A stretch of 64,000 nucleotides of DNA from Vibrio gazogenes (GTDB taxonomy: Bacteria > Pseudomonadota > Gammaproteobacteria > Enterobacterales > Vibrionaceae): the NCBI RefSeq assembly GCF_002196515.1, contig NZ_CP018835.1, positions 1,860,001 through 1,924,000 on the forward strand. Reading direction: 5' to 3'. A program made the position numbers and the translations under genes. Shown here piece by piece: positions 26,217 to 34,520 of this stretch; position 1 is the first letter of the stretch, and every line of letters begins with the position of its first letter. The notes under the pieces were generated by a model. The model ran no database searches. It was not told the origin of the DNA and was given only the letters and a program-made list of their open reading frames with translations.

Positions 26217-28577
26217 ATGCGTCCAAAGAAAAATAAGTACTTCCACCTATCCATCAGTCCGGTACAGTCGTTTATTAATCAGGGTCGTCGTACTCGAGAT
26301 TTTTGGGCCGGTTCCTTTTTAATCTCTTTTTTATGTGCCACGGCACAAAAATCGGTCATGATCCGTTGTGCTCAGGAACAGGCAGAAAACCAAAATAAAA
26401 AGAAAAAAAACCAAAAGCAGGAGCCAAGCCAGTTAGGCCCGATCTTGCCGGAAGAAAATGAGCAGCTCAGCAAAGCCCTTCAATCCGGTGAAGCCGGACC
26501 ACAATATGCCTGTTTACCGAACCGCTTCTCAGCAATTGTGCCAGAAAAATTTAATGCTGAGCAGGCAAAAGAGATTGTCAAAGACGTTCAAGAATGTTGG
26601 AACCTAATGTGGCAAGCCGTTTTTGACCGGGATCTGGGTACCTTATTCGGGAGTAACCACCAAGCAAAAGATCGTTGCTACGCGGTATGGGAACGGCAGT
26701 TGAATAACTATTGGGAAATCCATTGGGCAATCACCCCTGATTTAAAAACCGGATTTCAGGCCATGAAAAACCGTAAATTACGTCGTGAGCATCTACCGTC
26801 TGAAGCGGCAGAACCGGGGGTGAAATGTAATTATTTTGCGGGCTTGCAGGAAATATCAGGAATCACTCAACCGGATAAAAACAAATCCTTACAACAAACC
26901 GTGATTGATGATTTCTGGACACCATTAAGAACACATCGATTAACACAAAGCGGTGAACCAATCCGGCTTGAACATGATATCGATGATCAGGAAATGCTCT
27001 GCGCTGTGGCTTATTTTAAACGTCGGTTCGCATTTTATTTTCCTCAATTTATCTATCAGGATGAAACCAGTGTACTTCACCCACTGCTCAGCCGAATCTG
27101 GGCTTTTGTAACCAAAGATTCCTTACCGAATACCAAACCTTTTACTCTGAGCGGCTGGACGCTTGACGGCCGCGTGCCTTCGGTCACTTTCATTGCAGCA
27201 GCCAACTGGTTGAGGCAGATAGCTCAACATATTGTGACTCAGCAAGATGACCGGTTACTGGCACTTTTTCAACAGTTTGTTGCCGAAGGCAGTGATAACG
27301 ACTCGGTAAAAAGTCGTTATCTGCTTGGATTCAGTGACGACATTACGCAAACATTGGCGGCTTTTAAAGATGGGCAGGAAATTCATCTGGGATGCCTGGA
27401 GGGTAATAGCTGTTATGATTTTCTGCTACAAGGCGAAAACGATCTGACGAAACGACGCCTCCGTCAACTGGAGCAACAGCAAAAAAACAGCCCAGATGAA
27501 CACACCATCACCCAACAAATTGCCCTATTCGACAAGCAAAGCAAAAAGACCCAAAAACGGTTGATTCAACTCCAGCAATTAAAAGAACAATTGCCAGATA
27601 ACCTCAAAGAGCCAGAACGTTACTACGCGGTCATTGCACTGGACGGTGATCATTTGGGTCAGTTTATCAGCAAAATATCGAATCAAGGCAACAACACCGG
27701 TAAAATTGGTAAGGCGCTCAGTGAATATACTCAGAAAGCACAAGAAACCGTCAAAAATCATCACGGCTTTTTAATCTATGCCGGTGGCGAAGACCTAGTT
27801 GCGTTATTACCGGGTGCAGATGCACTCAATTGTGCTCATCAGCTACAAATAGATTTTACGCATGCAGTTAACTCCCACTTCAAGAGAAACGCCCATACAA
27901 ATCTGCCAACGATTTCTGCCGCAGTGCAGTTCAATCATGTCAATGTCCCGTTGATGCGCGTATTACGCGATGTTCAACAACTACTTTCGGGAGTGGCAAA
28001 ACAGCAATATGGCCGGGACGCCATCGCGATTCGGATTGTCAACCAGAGCGGTATTCAACAGCAATGGGGGGCTAAATGGCGTAAATTTATCGAATTCAGA
28101 CCGGTAACCAATGAGTCAGCAACTGACAGGAAGACACCGAGGATCCGGTTATACGATATCATCGACGGGCTGCGTGACTGTGATGAAGTAACCAGTAACA
28201 ACTTTCTTTATCACCTACGCCATATCGCCCAGCAATTAGGTATGCTCAATCCGGAACGGCATACCGCTGATTATCAGAGCCGACAAAATCAGCATCATGG
28301 TACAAAGCAGCATCAACCGGACATGCTGAAATCACTGGTTACAGCGCAATATCTCCGAACCCAGAACCGAAACCTCAAGAAATCGGAGCAGGTAGATCTT
28401 CAATGGATGAACGAGCTGTTCACTCTCTGTGATGAAATTACCACGAAGCAAAACCACCAAACTTCAACTCATTTTTTTAATCCGGATATTGCATTTATCG
28501 CCAAATTTTTATGTAGCAAAGTCAGGTGCAACACCACACCTGAACCGACCCAAAACAGACAAGAGGCGCAGGTATGA
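26217..28577 (+). CDS. cmr2: Type III-B large subunit Cas10/Cmr2, without HD domain, GGED cyclase motif
   Basis: Cas10/Cmr2 senses target RNA and makes cyclic oligoadenylates. The 786-residue protein begins almost at once with the Cmr2 signature LSISPVQSFINQGRRTRDFW (from about residue 12). No N-terminal HD nuclease domain precedes it, although many Cmr2 proteins carry one of about 200 residues. The palm/cyclase domain shows ALDGDHLGQF near 474 and FLIYAGGEDLVALLPG near 522. The usual GGDD is GGED, a conservative change that should still allow metal binding. Lysine-rich low-complexity segments lie near 62-75 and 420-460. The start at 26217 follows GGAAGGAAT; ATG 26193 overlaps cmr1 and lacks this site. 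The missing HD domain implies that immunity relies on RNA cleavage plus signalling rather than Cas10 DNase. Confidence 0.95.
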   Translation: MRPKKNKYFHLSISPVQSFINQGRRTRDFWAGSFLISFLCATAQKSVMIRCAQEQAENQNKKKKNQKQEPSQLGPILPEENEQLSKALQSGEAGPQYACLPNRFSAIVPEKFNAEQAKEIVKDVQECWNLMWQAVFDRDLGTLFGSNHQAKDRCYAVWERQLNNYWEIHWAITPDLKTGFQAMKNRKLRREHLPSEAAEPGVKCNYFAGLQEISGITQPDKNKSLQQTVIDDFWTPLRTHRLTQSGEPIRLEHDIDDQEMLCAVAYFKRRFAFYFPQFIYQDETSVLHPLLSRIWAFVTKDSLPNTKPFTLSGWTLDGRVPSVTFIAAANWLRQIAQHIVTQQDDRLLALFQQFVAEGSDNDSVKSRYLLGFSDDITQTLAAFKDGQEIHLGCLEGNSCYDFLLQGENDLTKRRLRQLEQQQKNSPDEHTITQQIALFDKQSKKTQKRLIQLQQLKEQLPDNLKEPERYYAVIALDGDHLGQFISKISNQGNNTGKIGKALSEYTQKAQETVKNHHGFLIYAGGEDLVALLPGADALNCAHQLQIDFTHAVNSHFKRNAHTNLPTISAAVQFNHVNVPLMRVLRDVQQLLSGVAKQQYGRDAIAIRIVNQSGIQQQWGAKWRKFIEFRPVTNESATDRKTPRIRLYDIIDGLRDCDEVTSNNFLYHLRHIAQQLGMLNPERHTADYQSRQNQHHGTKQHQPDMLKSLVTAQYLRTQNRNLKKSEQVDLQWMNELFTLCDEITTKQNHQTSTHFFNPDIAFIAKFLCSKVRCNTTPEPTQNRQEAQV

Positions 28578-29758
28578 CAGAGCAGACAATTCACCTGCTG
28601 ATCCACCCACATGACACCTGGTATTTTCGTGATGGCCGCAACCACGCTGGCAGTGCTCAGCTCGCCGCTGGCAGCAAACTGATTCCGCCTCAACGAACAA
28701 TTCTCGGCGCTCTAATGGCACTGCTAAAAGAAACCGTTGGCTCAGCGCTGAATAAGGCAGACTATCAACGACTGTTTCAGGATAACTGGCAGAAAACGCC
28801 ACCGGTTCATCTGTCTCCGGTCCGGCTAAAATGTGGGTCTCAGTATTATATCCCGGCATCACGATTAGTTGTTGAACAGATTTTTGAGGATCAGCAGTCT
28901 CCCAAAGATACATTTTCATGTCTGAGGCCGCCTGTTCGTGGCCAAACATTTGAAACCGATCTGGGGATGATGCACGACTTATCACTAGAAAAGGAGTATC
29001 AGGACTACCGCCAGCGTCAGTTGTGGATCATGCAGAACAAACCTCTGGCACTCAAACCTGAAATCCTGAACAGCACCATACTCGATCCGGAAACGCTGTT
29101 CAGCCGTGAAACCCGGCTGGGTATCGGGTTAGAACCAGAGAAAAAAAGTGCGAAAGACGGGCTGATTTATCTAACCGAACATGTGCGATACACACAAAAA
29201 TTTAATGGTCAAGATCTTTGCTTTGCCGTCTCGCTGACATTTGATAACCCGCTTATCAAAGATATGTTCAGTGCATCTATCAAAGCAAAAGGTGCTTACG
29301 TTCGCTTCGGTGCTGAAGGCCGAATGGCCTTTATTGCAGAAGACCCAGAAATATTGCCACGTTATCCGACGATCAGAGACCACTTTGAATACGCAAATGG
29401 TGATTTATTTGCCATTCACCTGATCAGCCCTTGCCCGGCGAGCCAATGGCCTGACTTCGTCCAGCAGATGCAAGAGACATTCAAGGGCTGTGAATTACTC
29501 AATCGGCTGACAGATAAACCCGTTCCTATTGGCGGTTGGCAGCCAGCCGGAGAGATCAAAAACGGTAAATCGGGCCCCGTCAACGCTGAGTATTTCTTTG
29601 AGTCCGGTAGTTGCCTGTTATTCCGGCTGACCAGAGGCAAGACATTACAGATGTTTTTCCGGGAAAAGTTCAATGAATCCAGCGTATTATCACACTTATT
29701 ACCACACCCATATGGCCTGTACGGCTACGGTTATTACACTCTGATCCCGTTGAGGTAA
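28574..29758 (+). CDS. cmr3: Type III-B effector complex subunit Cmr3
   Basis: Cmr3 is the RAMP protein that, with Cmr2, binds the 5' handle of the crRNA. The family signature PHDTWYFRDGRNHAGSAQ is at residues 12-29, followed by PPQRTILGALMALL. Near the C-terminus GGWQPAGEIKNG and HPYGLYGYGYYTLIPLR are also typical. The 394 residues are normal for the family. Its ATG overlaps the cmr2 stop as ATGA, indicating translational coupling. Confidence 0.94.
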   Translation: MTEQTIHLLIHPHDTWYFRDGRNHAGSAQLAAGSKLIPPQRTILGALMALLKETVGSALNKADYQRLFQDNWQKTPPVHLSPVRLKCGSQYYIPASRLVVEQIFEDQQSPKDTFSCLRPPVRGQTFETDLGMMHDLSLEKEYQDYRQRQLWIMQNKPLALKPEILNSTILDPETLFSRETRLGIGLEPEKKSAKDGLIYLTEHVRYTQKFNGQDLCFAVSLTFDNPLIKDMFSASIKAKGAYVRFGAEGRMAFIAEDPEILPRYPTIRDHFEYANGDLFAIHLISPCPASQWPDFVQQMQETFKGCELLNRLTDKPVPIGGWQPAGEIKNGKSGPVNAEYFFESGSCLLFRLTRGKTLQMFFREKFNESSVLSHLLPHPYGLYGYGYYTLIPLR

Positions 29759-29774
29759 TGAAGGAGAATACACC

Positions 29775-30647
29775 ATGACAACCAACAATATCTTACTGAT
29801 GCGGGCTGAGACATTTGTCCATGCCGGTGCTGGCTCCGGTAACGGCCTGATCGATCTCCCCATCATGCGCGAAGCCCATAACAACTGGCCGGTGATCTTC
29901 GGCTCAGCCGTCAAAGGTGCATTTCGAGCGAAAGCCAGCCAAGACATAAAACAGGAAAAACAGCTGAAAAACTGGTTTGGTGATGATAGTGAATCCGGTA
30001 ACGGTGCCGGTGCGCTAATGTTCGGGGATGCGCGGTTATTATGGCTGCCGGTGCGTAGCCTCAACAGTCATACATTATGGGTCACCAGCCCGAGCGTGCT
30101 TTCCCGCTTTGCTCGGGATATGCGCCGCATGGGGCAAGAATTTCCGAACAATAATTACTATCAGCTTGCTGATGATCAGGTGGTCACTTTATATCATCAG
30201 CCAAACACACAACTGATTCTGGAAGATTACTGTCTGAACATTATCCCTAAAGAAGGCCATGAGGATATTTATCTGTGGTTGGAGGAATTGAAAAATCAGA
30301 TTGCAGAGATGACAAAACCAGCAGCTCAAGAAGGTGCCCTCCTTGTTCAGGAAACAGCGCAAAAGCTGGTGATGGTCAGTGATACAGTGTTTACCCATCT
30401 GTGTACCATGGCAACCCCAGTCACACCGCATGTCAAACTCGAACCGCAAACCAAAGCCAATCACAGCCTCTGGTATGTAGAAACCCTACCTCCGGAAACC
30501 ATGCTCTACAGCACTTTAATCTATACCCAACGTTTGACCGATCAGGCGCAACTGAATCACCTGTTGAAAGACTATATTCAGATTGGCGGCAATGAAACCA
30601 CCGGAATGGGCTGGTTTGAACTATATCATCAAGCCTTTAAGAATTAA
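29775..30647 (+). CDS. cmr4: Type III-B backbone subunit and target-RNA nuclease Cmr4
   Basis: Cmr4 forms the helical backbone and cuts target RNA at 6-nt intervals. The signature is RAETFVHAGAGSGNGLIDLP with the histidine at residue 16 and the aspartate at residue 27, positions that correspond to the active-site residues described for the Pyrococcus protein. GSAVKGAFRAKA (about residues 44-55) is the conserved loop. The C-terminal GGNETTGMGWFELYH matches the family glycine-rich motif. It is preceded by AAGGAGAAT with good spacing and follows cmr3 by 16 bases. Confidence 0.95.
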   Translation: MTTNNILLMRAETFVHAGAGSGNGLIDLPIMREAHNNWPVIFGSAVKGAFRAKASQDIKQEKQLKNWFGDDSESGNGAGALMFGDARLLWLPVRSLNSHTLWVTSPSVLSRFARDMRRMGQEFPNNNYYQLADDQVVTLYHQPNTQLILEDYCLNIIPKEGHEDIYLWLEELKNQIAEMTKPAAQEGALLVQETAQKLVMVSDTVFTHLCTMATPVTPHVKLEPQTKANHSLWYVETLPPETMLYSTLIYTQRLTDQAQLNHLLKDYIQIGGNETTGMGWFELYHQAFKN

Positions 30648-30666
30648 TCCTTGAGGATAATGCATC

Positions 30667-31095
30667 ATGAGTGAGATATTACTTTCCCATCAACGAGCCA
30701 TGCATTGCTATGATCAGCTCAACATAACGGATAAAGACACACTGGAAAATTATGAAACAACTGTCGCGGGTATGCCTGCTTTTCTGCGTAATAATGGTCT
30801 GCTGCACTTTATCGCGTTGCTCACCCAAAAGTCAGACCACACGGCTTACAAATTCTGTTTAGACGCACTAGAACAGTGGCTAACAAAACAGTCGTGGACG
30901 GATTATAGGGCGGATGAAAAAAAGACGTTATATCAATATTTGTTAGAGCATGAAACGATGACAACCCAAGAACATATCGCCATCGAAAATGAAGTCAATG
31001 AATTATTGGTCTGGCTCAAATCACTGCTACGGGCGAAAAAAACAATGTCAGCGCAGCAAGCTCAGAAGACAAGCACCGCCGGAGGTAAAGAATGA
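30667..31095 (+). CDS. cmr5: Type III-B small subunit Cmr5
   Basis: This 142-residue, all-helical protein has the size, position and pattern of Cmr5, the small subunit that lines the minor filament of the Cmr complex (SHQRAMHCYDQLN near the start, GLLHFIALLTQKS and YKFCLDALEQWL in the middle). Recognition rests as much on its place between cmr4 and cmr6 as on the sequence, since Cmr5 proteins vary widely. The C-terminus is a short charged tail. It overlaps cmr6 by ATGA. Confidence 0.88.
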   Translation: MSEILLSHQRAMHCYDQLNITDKDTLENYETTVAGMPAFLRNNGLLHFIALLTQKSDHTAYKFCLDALEQWLTKQSWTDYRADEKKTLYQYLLEHETMTTQEHIAIENEVNELLVWLKSLLRAKKTMSAQQAQKTSTAGGKE

Positions 31096-32084
31096 ACGAT
31101 CATGCTCAATCAGCAAAACCTCAGTGGCATCACACCCTCAATTGGGGGCTGCTGTATAACAAATACTTTCTCACCTCTAATCCCCAAAATTTAGCACAAA
31201 TAGGTAAAGAAACCGATACAACCCGTTTCTTCAGCCTGATGTGTCAAGGTCATCTGTCTACAGAACAGTGGAATGAATGCACACTTCTGACTGTCGGTAA
31301 AGGCGCTGATTTGATTAAAATCGTACGCAATACATTGCAAGATGATCAACATGCCTTGTCATCAGTGTGCCAGCGCTATACCCATAGACAATGTGAAATG
31401 GTCAAACGACTCAAAGGCTCGGATATCCAAGAACAGGATGCAATCAAAACCGTCACCTGTGTCTGGCGGTTCGTCAATGGCTTATCAATGCCTCACCTAA
31501 TGGGAGTAAATCTGTTCTGGCATCCGACACTCGGTATTCCTTATCTACCGGGTTCCGCCTTAAAAGGCATTCTGAAATCATTTTTAATGAATACTTATCC
31601 GCTCAATGACGCGGAGAAACATGATGCCGATTTTATTGATTTTATACGGCGGGTTTTCGGTAGTGATGAATGTCCGGAAACATCCGATACTGATCATCAG
31701 ACAAAAAATCAGGCAGGCGATTATATTTTCTTTGACGCTCTGCCAACCCAAAAAATGACATTTGTTACCGATGTCATGACGCCTCATTTCGGCAATTGGT
31801 ATCAAGACGGGGCAACAAAAACGGGTCAGTTAAACACCACACCAAATGACTGGCATGACCCAGTCCCCATCCCATTTCTGGCGCTGGAAGACTTTGAACT
31901 GCAACTGGCGGTACTACCGCGTCCCGGTTCAACAGAAAAAGCCCCCACAGGAGAATTGGCTTTTATCACGGATATGCTCTGTAGTGCCTTATCTTATCAA
32001 GGTGCCGGTGCAAAAAGCGCGGTAGGTTATGGTTATTTTGAAGTATCACCCAGGGGATCGGGCAAAGAGCACAATTTAACATGA
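31092..32084 (+). CDS. cmr6: Type III-B effector complex subunit Cmr6
   Basis: Cmr6 is the RAMP subunit that, with Cmr1, caps the 3' end of the complex. The N-terminal LNWGLLYNKYF motif, LMGVNLFWHPTLGIPYLPGSALKGILKSFL in two adjoining parts near residues 137-166, and the C-terminal glycine-rich loop YQGAGAKSAVGYGYFEV are typical. The 330 residues fit the family. Its stop codon TGA (32082-32084) falls within the first bases of the array 2 leader, so the leader starts exactly where the operon ends. Confidence 0.94.
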   Translation: MNDHAQSAKPQWHHTLNWGLLYNKYFLTSNPQNLAQIGKETDTTRFFSLMCQGHLSTEQWNECTLLTVGKGADLIKIVRNTLQDDQHALSSVCQRYTHRQCEMVKRLKGSDIQEQDAIKTVTCVWRFVNGLSMPHLMGVNLFWHPTLGIPYLPGSALKGILKSFLMNTYPLNDAEKHDADFIDFIRRVFGSDECPETSDTDHQTKNQAGDYIFFDALPTQKMTFVTDVMTPHFGNWYQDGATKTGQLNTTPNDWHDPVPIPFLALEDFELQLAVLPRPGSTEKAPTGELAFITDMLCSALSYQGAGAKSAVGYGYFEVSPRGSGKEHNLT

Positions 32085-32280
32085 AACCTCTGCACGCCTC
32101 GTTTAACGCTTTGAATCCAAATCAGAGCCGATGATATAATCAACACTTGTCTGACGAGATCGGCAATTGGCCGATCCCCCCCTGAAAAGGGCCAAAAATG
32201 AGGTTTTTCTATGTATATTTATACAGATCGGCCAAATTGCTTTGCTCAGCCCTTATATATCAAGGCTGCCAGGGGGCGCT
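32081..32280 (+). promoter_or_regulatory. CRISPR leader of array 2
   Basis: This 200-bp segment is nearly identical to 18473-18672. The four differences I can see are C for A near 32087, T for C near 32124, C for T in the poly-C stretch near 32180, and G for A near 32273. The same hairpin is at 32159-32177. Because it begins in the cmr6 stop codon, pre-crRNA could be made from the leader promoter or by read-through from the cmr operon. Confidence 0.9.
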
Positions 32281-32521
32281 ATCGGAAGACACTGGCCGAG
32301 ACAGGCCGTTAGGACAGACCTCTTTAGGTTGATTGAACAAAACGTTACTATCGGAAGACACTGGCCGAGACAGGCCGTTAGGACCTTATCCATTCCACAA
32401 ACAGCAAAAGAACTCATTATCGGAAGACACTGGCCGAGACAGGCCGTTAGGACTTTCTTACAAACATGTTTATGCATTCCTAGATGATCGGAAGACACTG
32501 GCCGAGACAGGCCGTTCGTTG
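32281..32521 (+). CRISPR. CRISPR array 2: four 35-bp repeats, three spacers
   Basis: Repeats start at 32281, 32350, 32419 and 32487 and are identical to those of array 1, so one Cas6 domain can process both. Spacers are 34, 34 and 33 bp. The last repeat keeps 30 bases and then diverges (GTTCGTTG instead of GTTAGGAC), which marks the leader-distal end. Short length suggests low acquisition or loss of spacers. Confidence 0.98.
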
Positions 32522-32683
32522 GGAGGATTGTACTTTTCTGAGGGAAAGAATAATGGCATCTGACATGCAGTCAGTATTGATGGCAGGACATGCAACAGAC
32601 TGCCATCCCCAATTGACCTCGATATTGACTGCTATCGGGGGCTTCGATGGAATGGCGGAAACACGAGCGGCTCAAGACCCGCA
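32522..32683. other. Short region after array 2, no gene seen
   Basis: About 160 bases between the last repeat and the UTRA gene. An open stretch reads rightward (containing GGFDGMAETRAAQDPHYERL) without a convincing start or family; it may be a remnant of a lost gene. Confidence 0.4.
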
Positions 32684-33250
32684 CTATGAGCGTCTGCGAA
32701 TGATGTCGAAGCTAAAGATCTCATCGGAATAGTAGTCTTCGGTATAACAAAAAACTTCGCCTGAATCACTATAATAGGTTTCTTCTAGGAGAATGAAGGG
32801 TTCCAGCGCCACGTCCATTTCCGGGATATCTCGCTGTGTCAGGACAACGGATTTTATTTTGGTTTTCGCGTAAGAAATACTTTTACCGGTCTCTTCAAGA
32901 TAATCGAACAGAGAGCCACAGAGTGCATCATCACTCGCATGTTCAATGGCATGCAGCCTAAAGTGATGAATATTAAACACCGCTATTTTGTCATTGGCAT
33001 ACCTCAATCTTTTGATCTCAACATACTTATCCCCTTCATTAATGTTGAGTTTACTGGCCACTAACTGAGAGGCTGTTTTCACATGCTTATATTTGAGGAT
33101 GGTTTTTGGAGACAGGCCACAACTTTTGATTGCATCACTGACAATAGTACTTATTGGGTATGTTTCGAGTTGTTTATTGATTACACCCGTTATTTCACTA
33201 AGTTTCTCCGAGTCCTCTACTTTGCAACTCATTATATTTTTGATAGTCAA
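32684..33250 (-). CDS. UTRA-domain protein, GntR/HutC-type sensor domain without its DNA-binding half
   Basis: Most of the 188 residues, from about 45 on, look like the UTRA ligand-binding domain of HutC-type GntR regulators: KTASQLVASKLNINEGDKYV, then EIKRLRYANDKIAVFN, YLEETGKSISYAKTKI, and the closing PFILLEETYYSDSGEVF with YYSDEIFSFDIIRR. Normal regulators carry a roughly 75-residue winged helix in front, but only about 45 residues are present here and they show no helix-turn-helix. The gene is either a 5'-truncated regulator or a free-standing ligand-binding protein. It is divergent from the next gene with a 49-base gap and sits just outside the CRISPR island, a place where cargo genes collect. 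Confidence 0.65.
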   Translation of the reverse strand: MTIKNIMSCKVEDSEKLSEITGVINKQLETYPISTIVSDAIKSCGLSPKTILKYKHVKTASQLVASKLNINEGDKYVEIKRLRYANDKIAVFNIHHFRLHAIEHASDDALCGSLFDYLEETGKSISYAKTKIKSVVLTQRDIPEMDVALEPFILLEETYYSDSGEVFCYTEDYYSDEIFSFDIIRRRS

Positions 33251-33299
33251 CGTAAAGATCTATTACACAATTGATAGATTTAACAATGGAGAAAGCATC

Positions 33300-34169
33300 A
33301 TGAGTGAAAAGGACTGGCAACAGGCTAAAGATGATGAAGCTAAACAACAGTTTGAAGCGTGGATACAAAAGTCACAAGAGTCAGAACTGAAACAAGATAC
33401 TTATTATGGTCTTGATCATATCATCAAAAATTTAAGTGACGACGAGAAAAACCTTATCCAACAAAAAGGCCGCTTATGGGTCGGTGTGATGGAAACCTGG
33501 TCTCACAGTGTCGGGTTAAAAACAAGAAGTTTATCTATGGGGTTAGAATCAGGACACTTCAGTTTCATTGCTATTTATAAAAAACCGGAGGGAAACAACT
33601 TCATCGTCTGGCAAGGCAGCCAAAGTGATAACAACATTTCGATCGAAAAACTCGAAGGTGACAATATTTATGAGGACAAAAAAACTGAACGTTATTATTC
33701 AATCCAGTTTTTACAGGGTAAAAAACCTGAAGAACGAACCTACCGCGTTAGACAAATAAGAGATACCCCAGTCGGAGCAATATTAACTGAAAGCTCTCTG
33801 TATAGTTCCACTATCCGGCTTTATTTGGTCCCGACTGATAAGACTGCGGCATGCTTAGATCGTTTAAACAAGGAAAAAGGTTGGAAGAATCACGATACTG
33901 ATTATGGGAAGTTTACCCCGAATTCGGGTATGACGAAGGAAGTTCACAGCTGTGTTTCCAGCAGTGATCTTATGGTTAATTACGTCTTAAACGGAACTTG
34001 GGGAACAACCTTATCAGATAAGGGATGGTACAATGCTCTGGGCGCGTCCTATCGCAATGCTTTAAAAGATCTTATTGCAAGAGCTGTCGATAAAGTTGCC
34101 GGGACAAGTTATTCATGGACCATCACCAAAAACTTTGCCAGTAAGAGTTGTATGACCTGGACGACGTAG
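33300..34169 (+). CDS. Hypothetical protein, 289 residues
   Basis: The start at ATG 33300 is set by GGAGAAAG upstream; the frame is open further left but overlaps the UTRA gene on the other strand. The product is hydrophilic, with no signal peptide or membrane helix. The N-terminal 60 residues are highly charged and helical (WQQAKDDEAKQQFEAWIQKS); the middle has alternating strand-like segments (GHFSFIAIYKKPEG, TIRLYLVPTDKT); the end is serine/threonine-rich with paired cysteines. I do not recognise a family. It has good ribosome-site spacing and coding-like composition. It is close to the CRISPR island and divergent from the UTRA gene, so it may be part of the same accessory block. Confidence 0.65.
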   Translation: MSEKDWQQAKDDEAKQQFEAWIQKSQESELKQDTYYGLDHIIKNLSDDEKNLIQQKGRLWVGVMETWSHSVGLKTRSLSMGLESGHFSFIAIYKKPEGNNFIVWQGSQSDNNISIEKLEGDNIYEDKKTERYYSIQFLQGKKPEERTYRVRQIRDTPVGAILTESSLYSSTIRLYLVPTDKTAACLDRLNKEKGWKNHDTDYGKFTPNSGMTKEVHSCVSSSDLMVNYVLNGTWGTTLSDKGWYNALGASYRNALKDLIARAVDKVAGTSYSWTITKNFASKSCMTWTT

Positions 34170-34520
34170 CGGCAGGTTTCAAATTAATGTGGATTGTATG
34201 GTGCGCGATGAGGGAAAGGATGTCTATGAATCACACAATTGAAGATAGCATGTAATGCTCTCTTTTGGCCTTCCTTCCATAAATTACCGAGCGCACACCA
34301 TTAGATTTTATATCCTGAATTCTGAGCAAGGCTTATACTCTGATCCGTGACCAATCCCATATTTACTTTTTAATGCTCGCTCAATGTCTCTCAACGACTC
34401 TAGTTTTCGCCCGCATCCCATACTAAATCCAATAACGTTTACCTGAAATTATCATAGTAATCGAAGTCACTACGGACAAACTTTAGAGCTTACGGACAAA
34501 CTTTTTGTCTCTGCACACCA
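34170..34520. other. Intergenic region with a short direct repeat
   Basis: About 350 bases without a credible gene. Near its right end the 14-mer TACGGACAAACTTT occurs twice in direct order, at 34471-34484 and 34491-34504, exactly 20 bases apart. No transposase fragment or hairpin terminator is evident. Confidence 0.5.

Noticed and set aside
34471..34504. Direct repeat as insertion-sequence target duplication
   Set aside because: The two copies are only 20 bases apart with no element between and no transposase fragment in the region.
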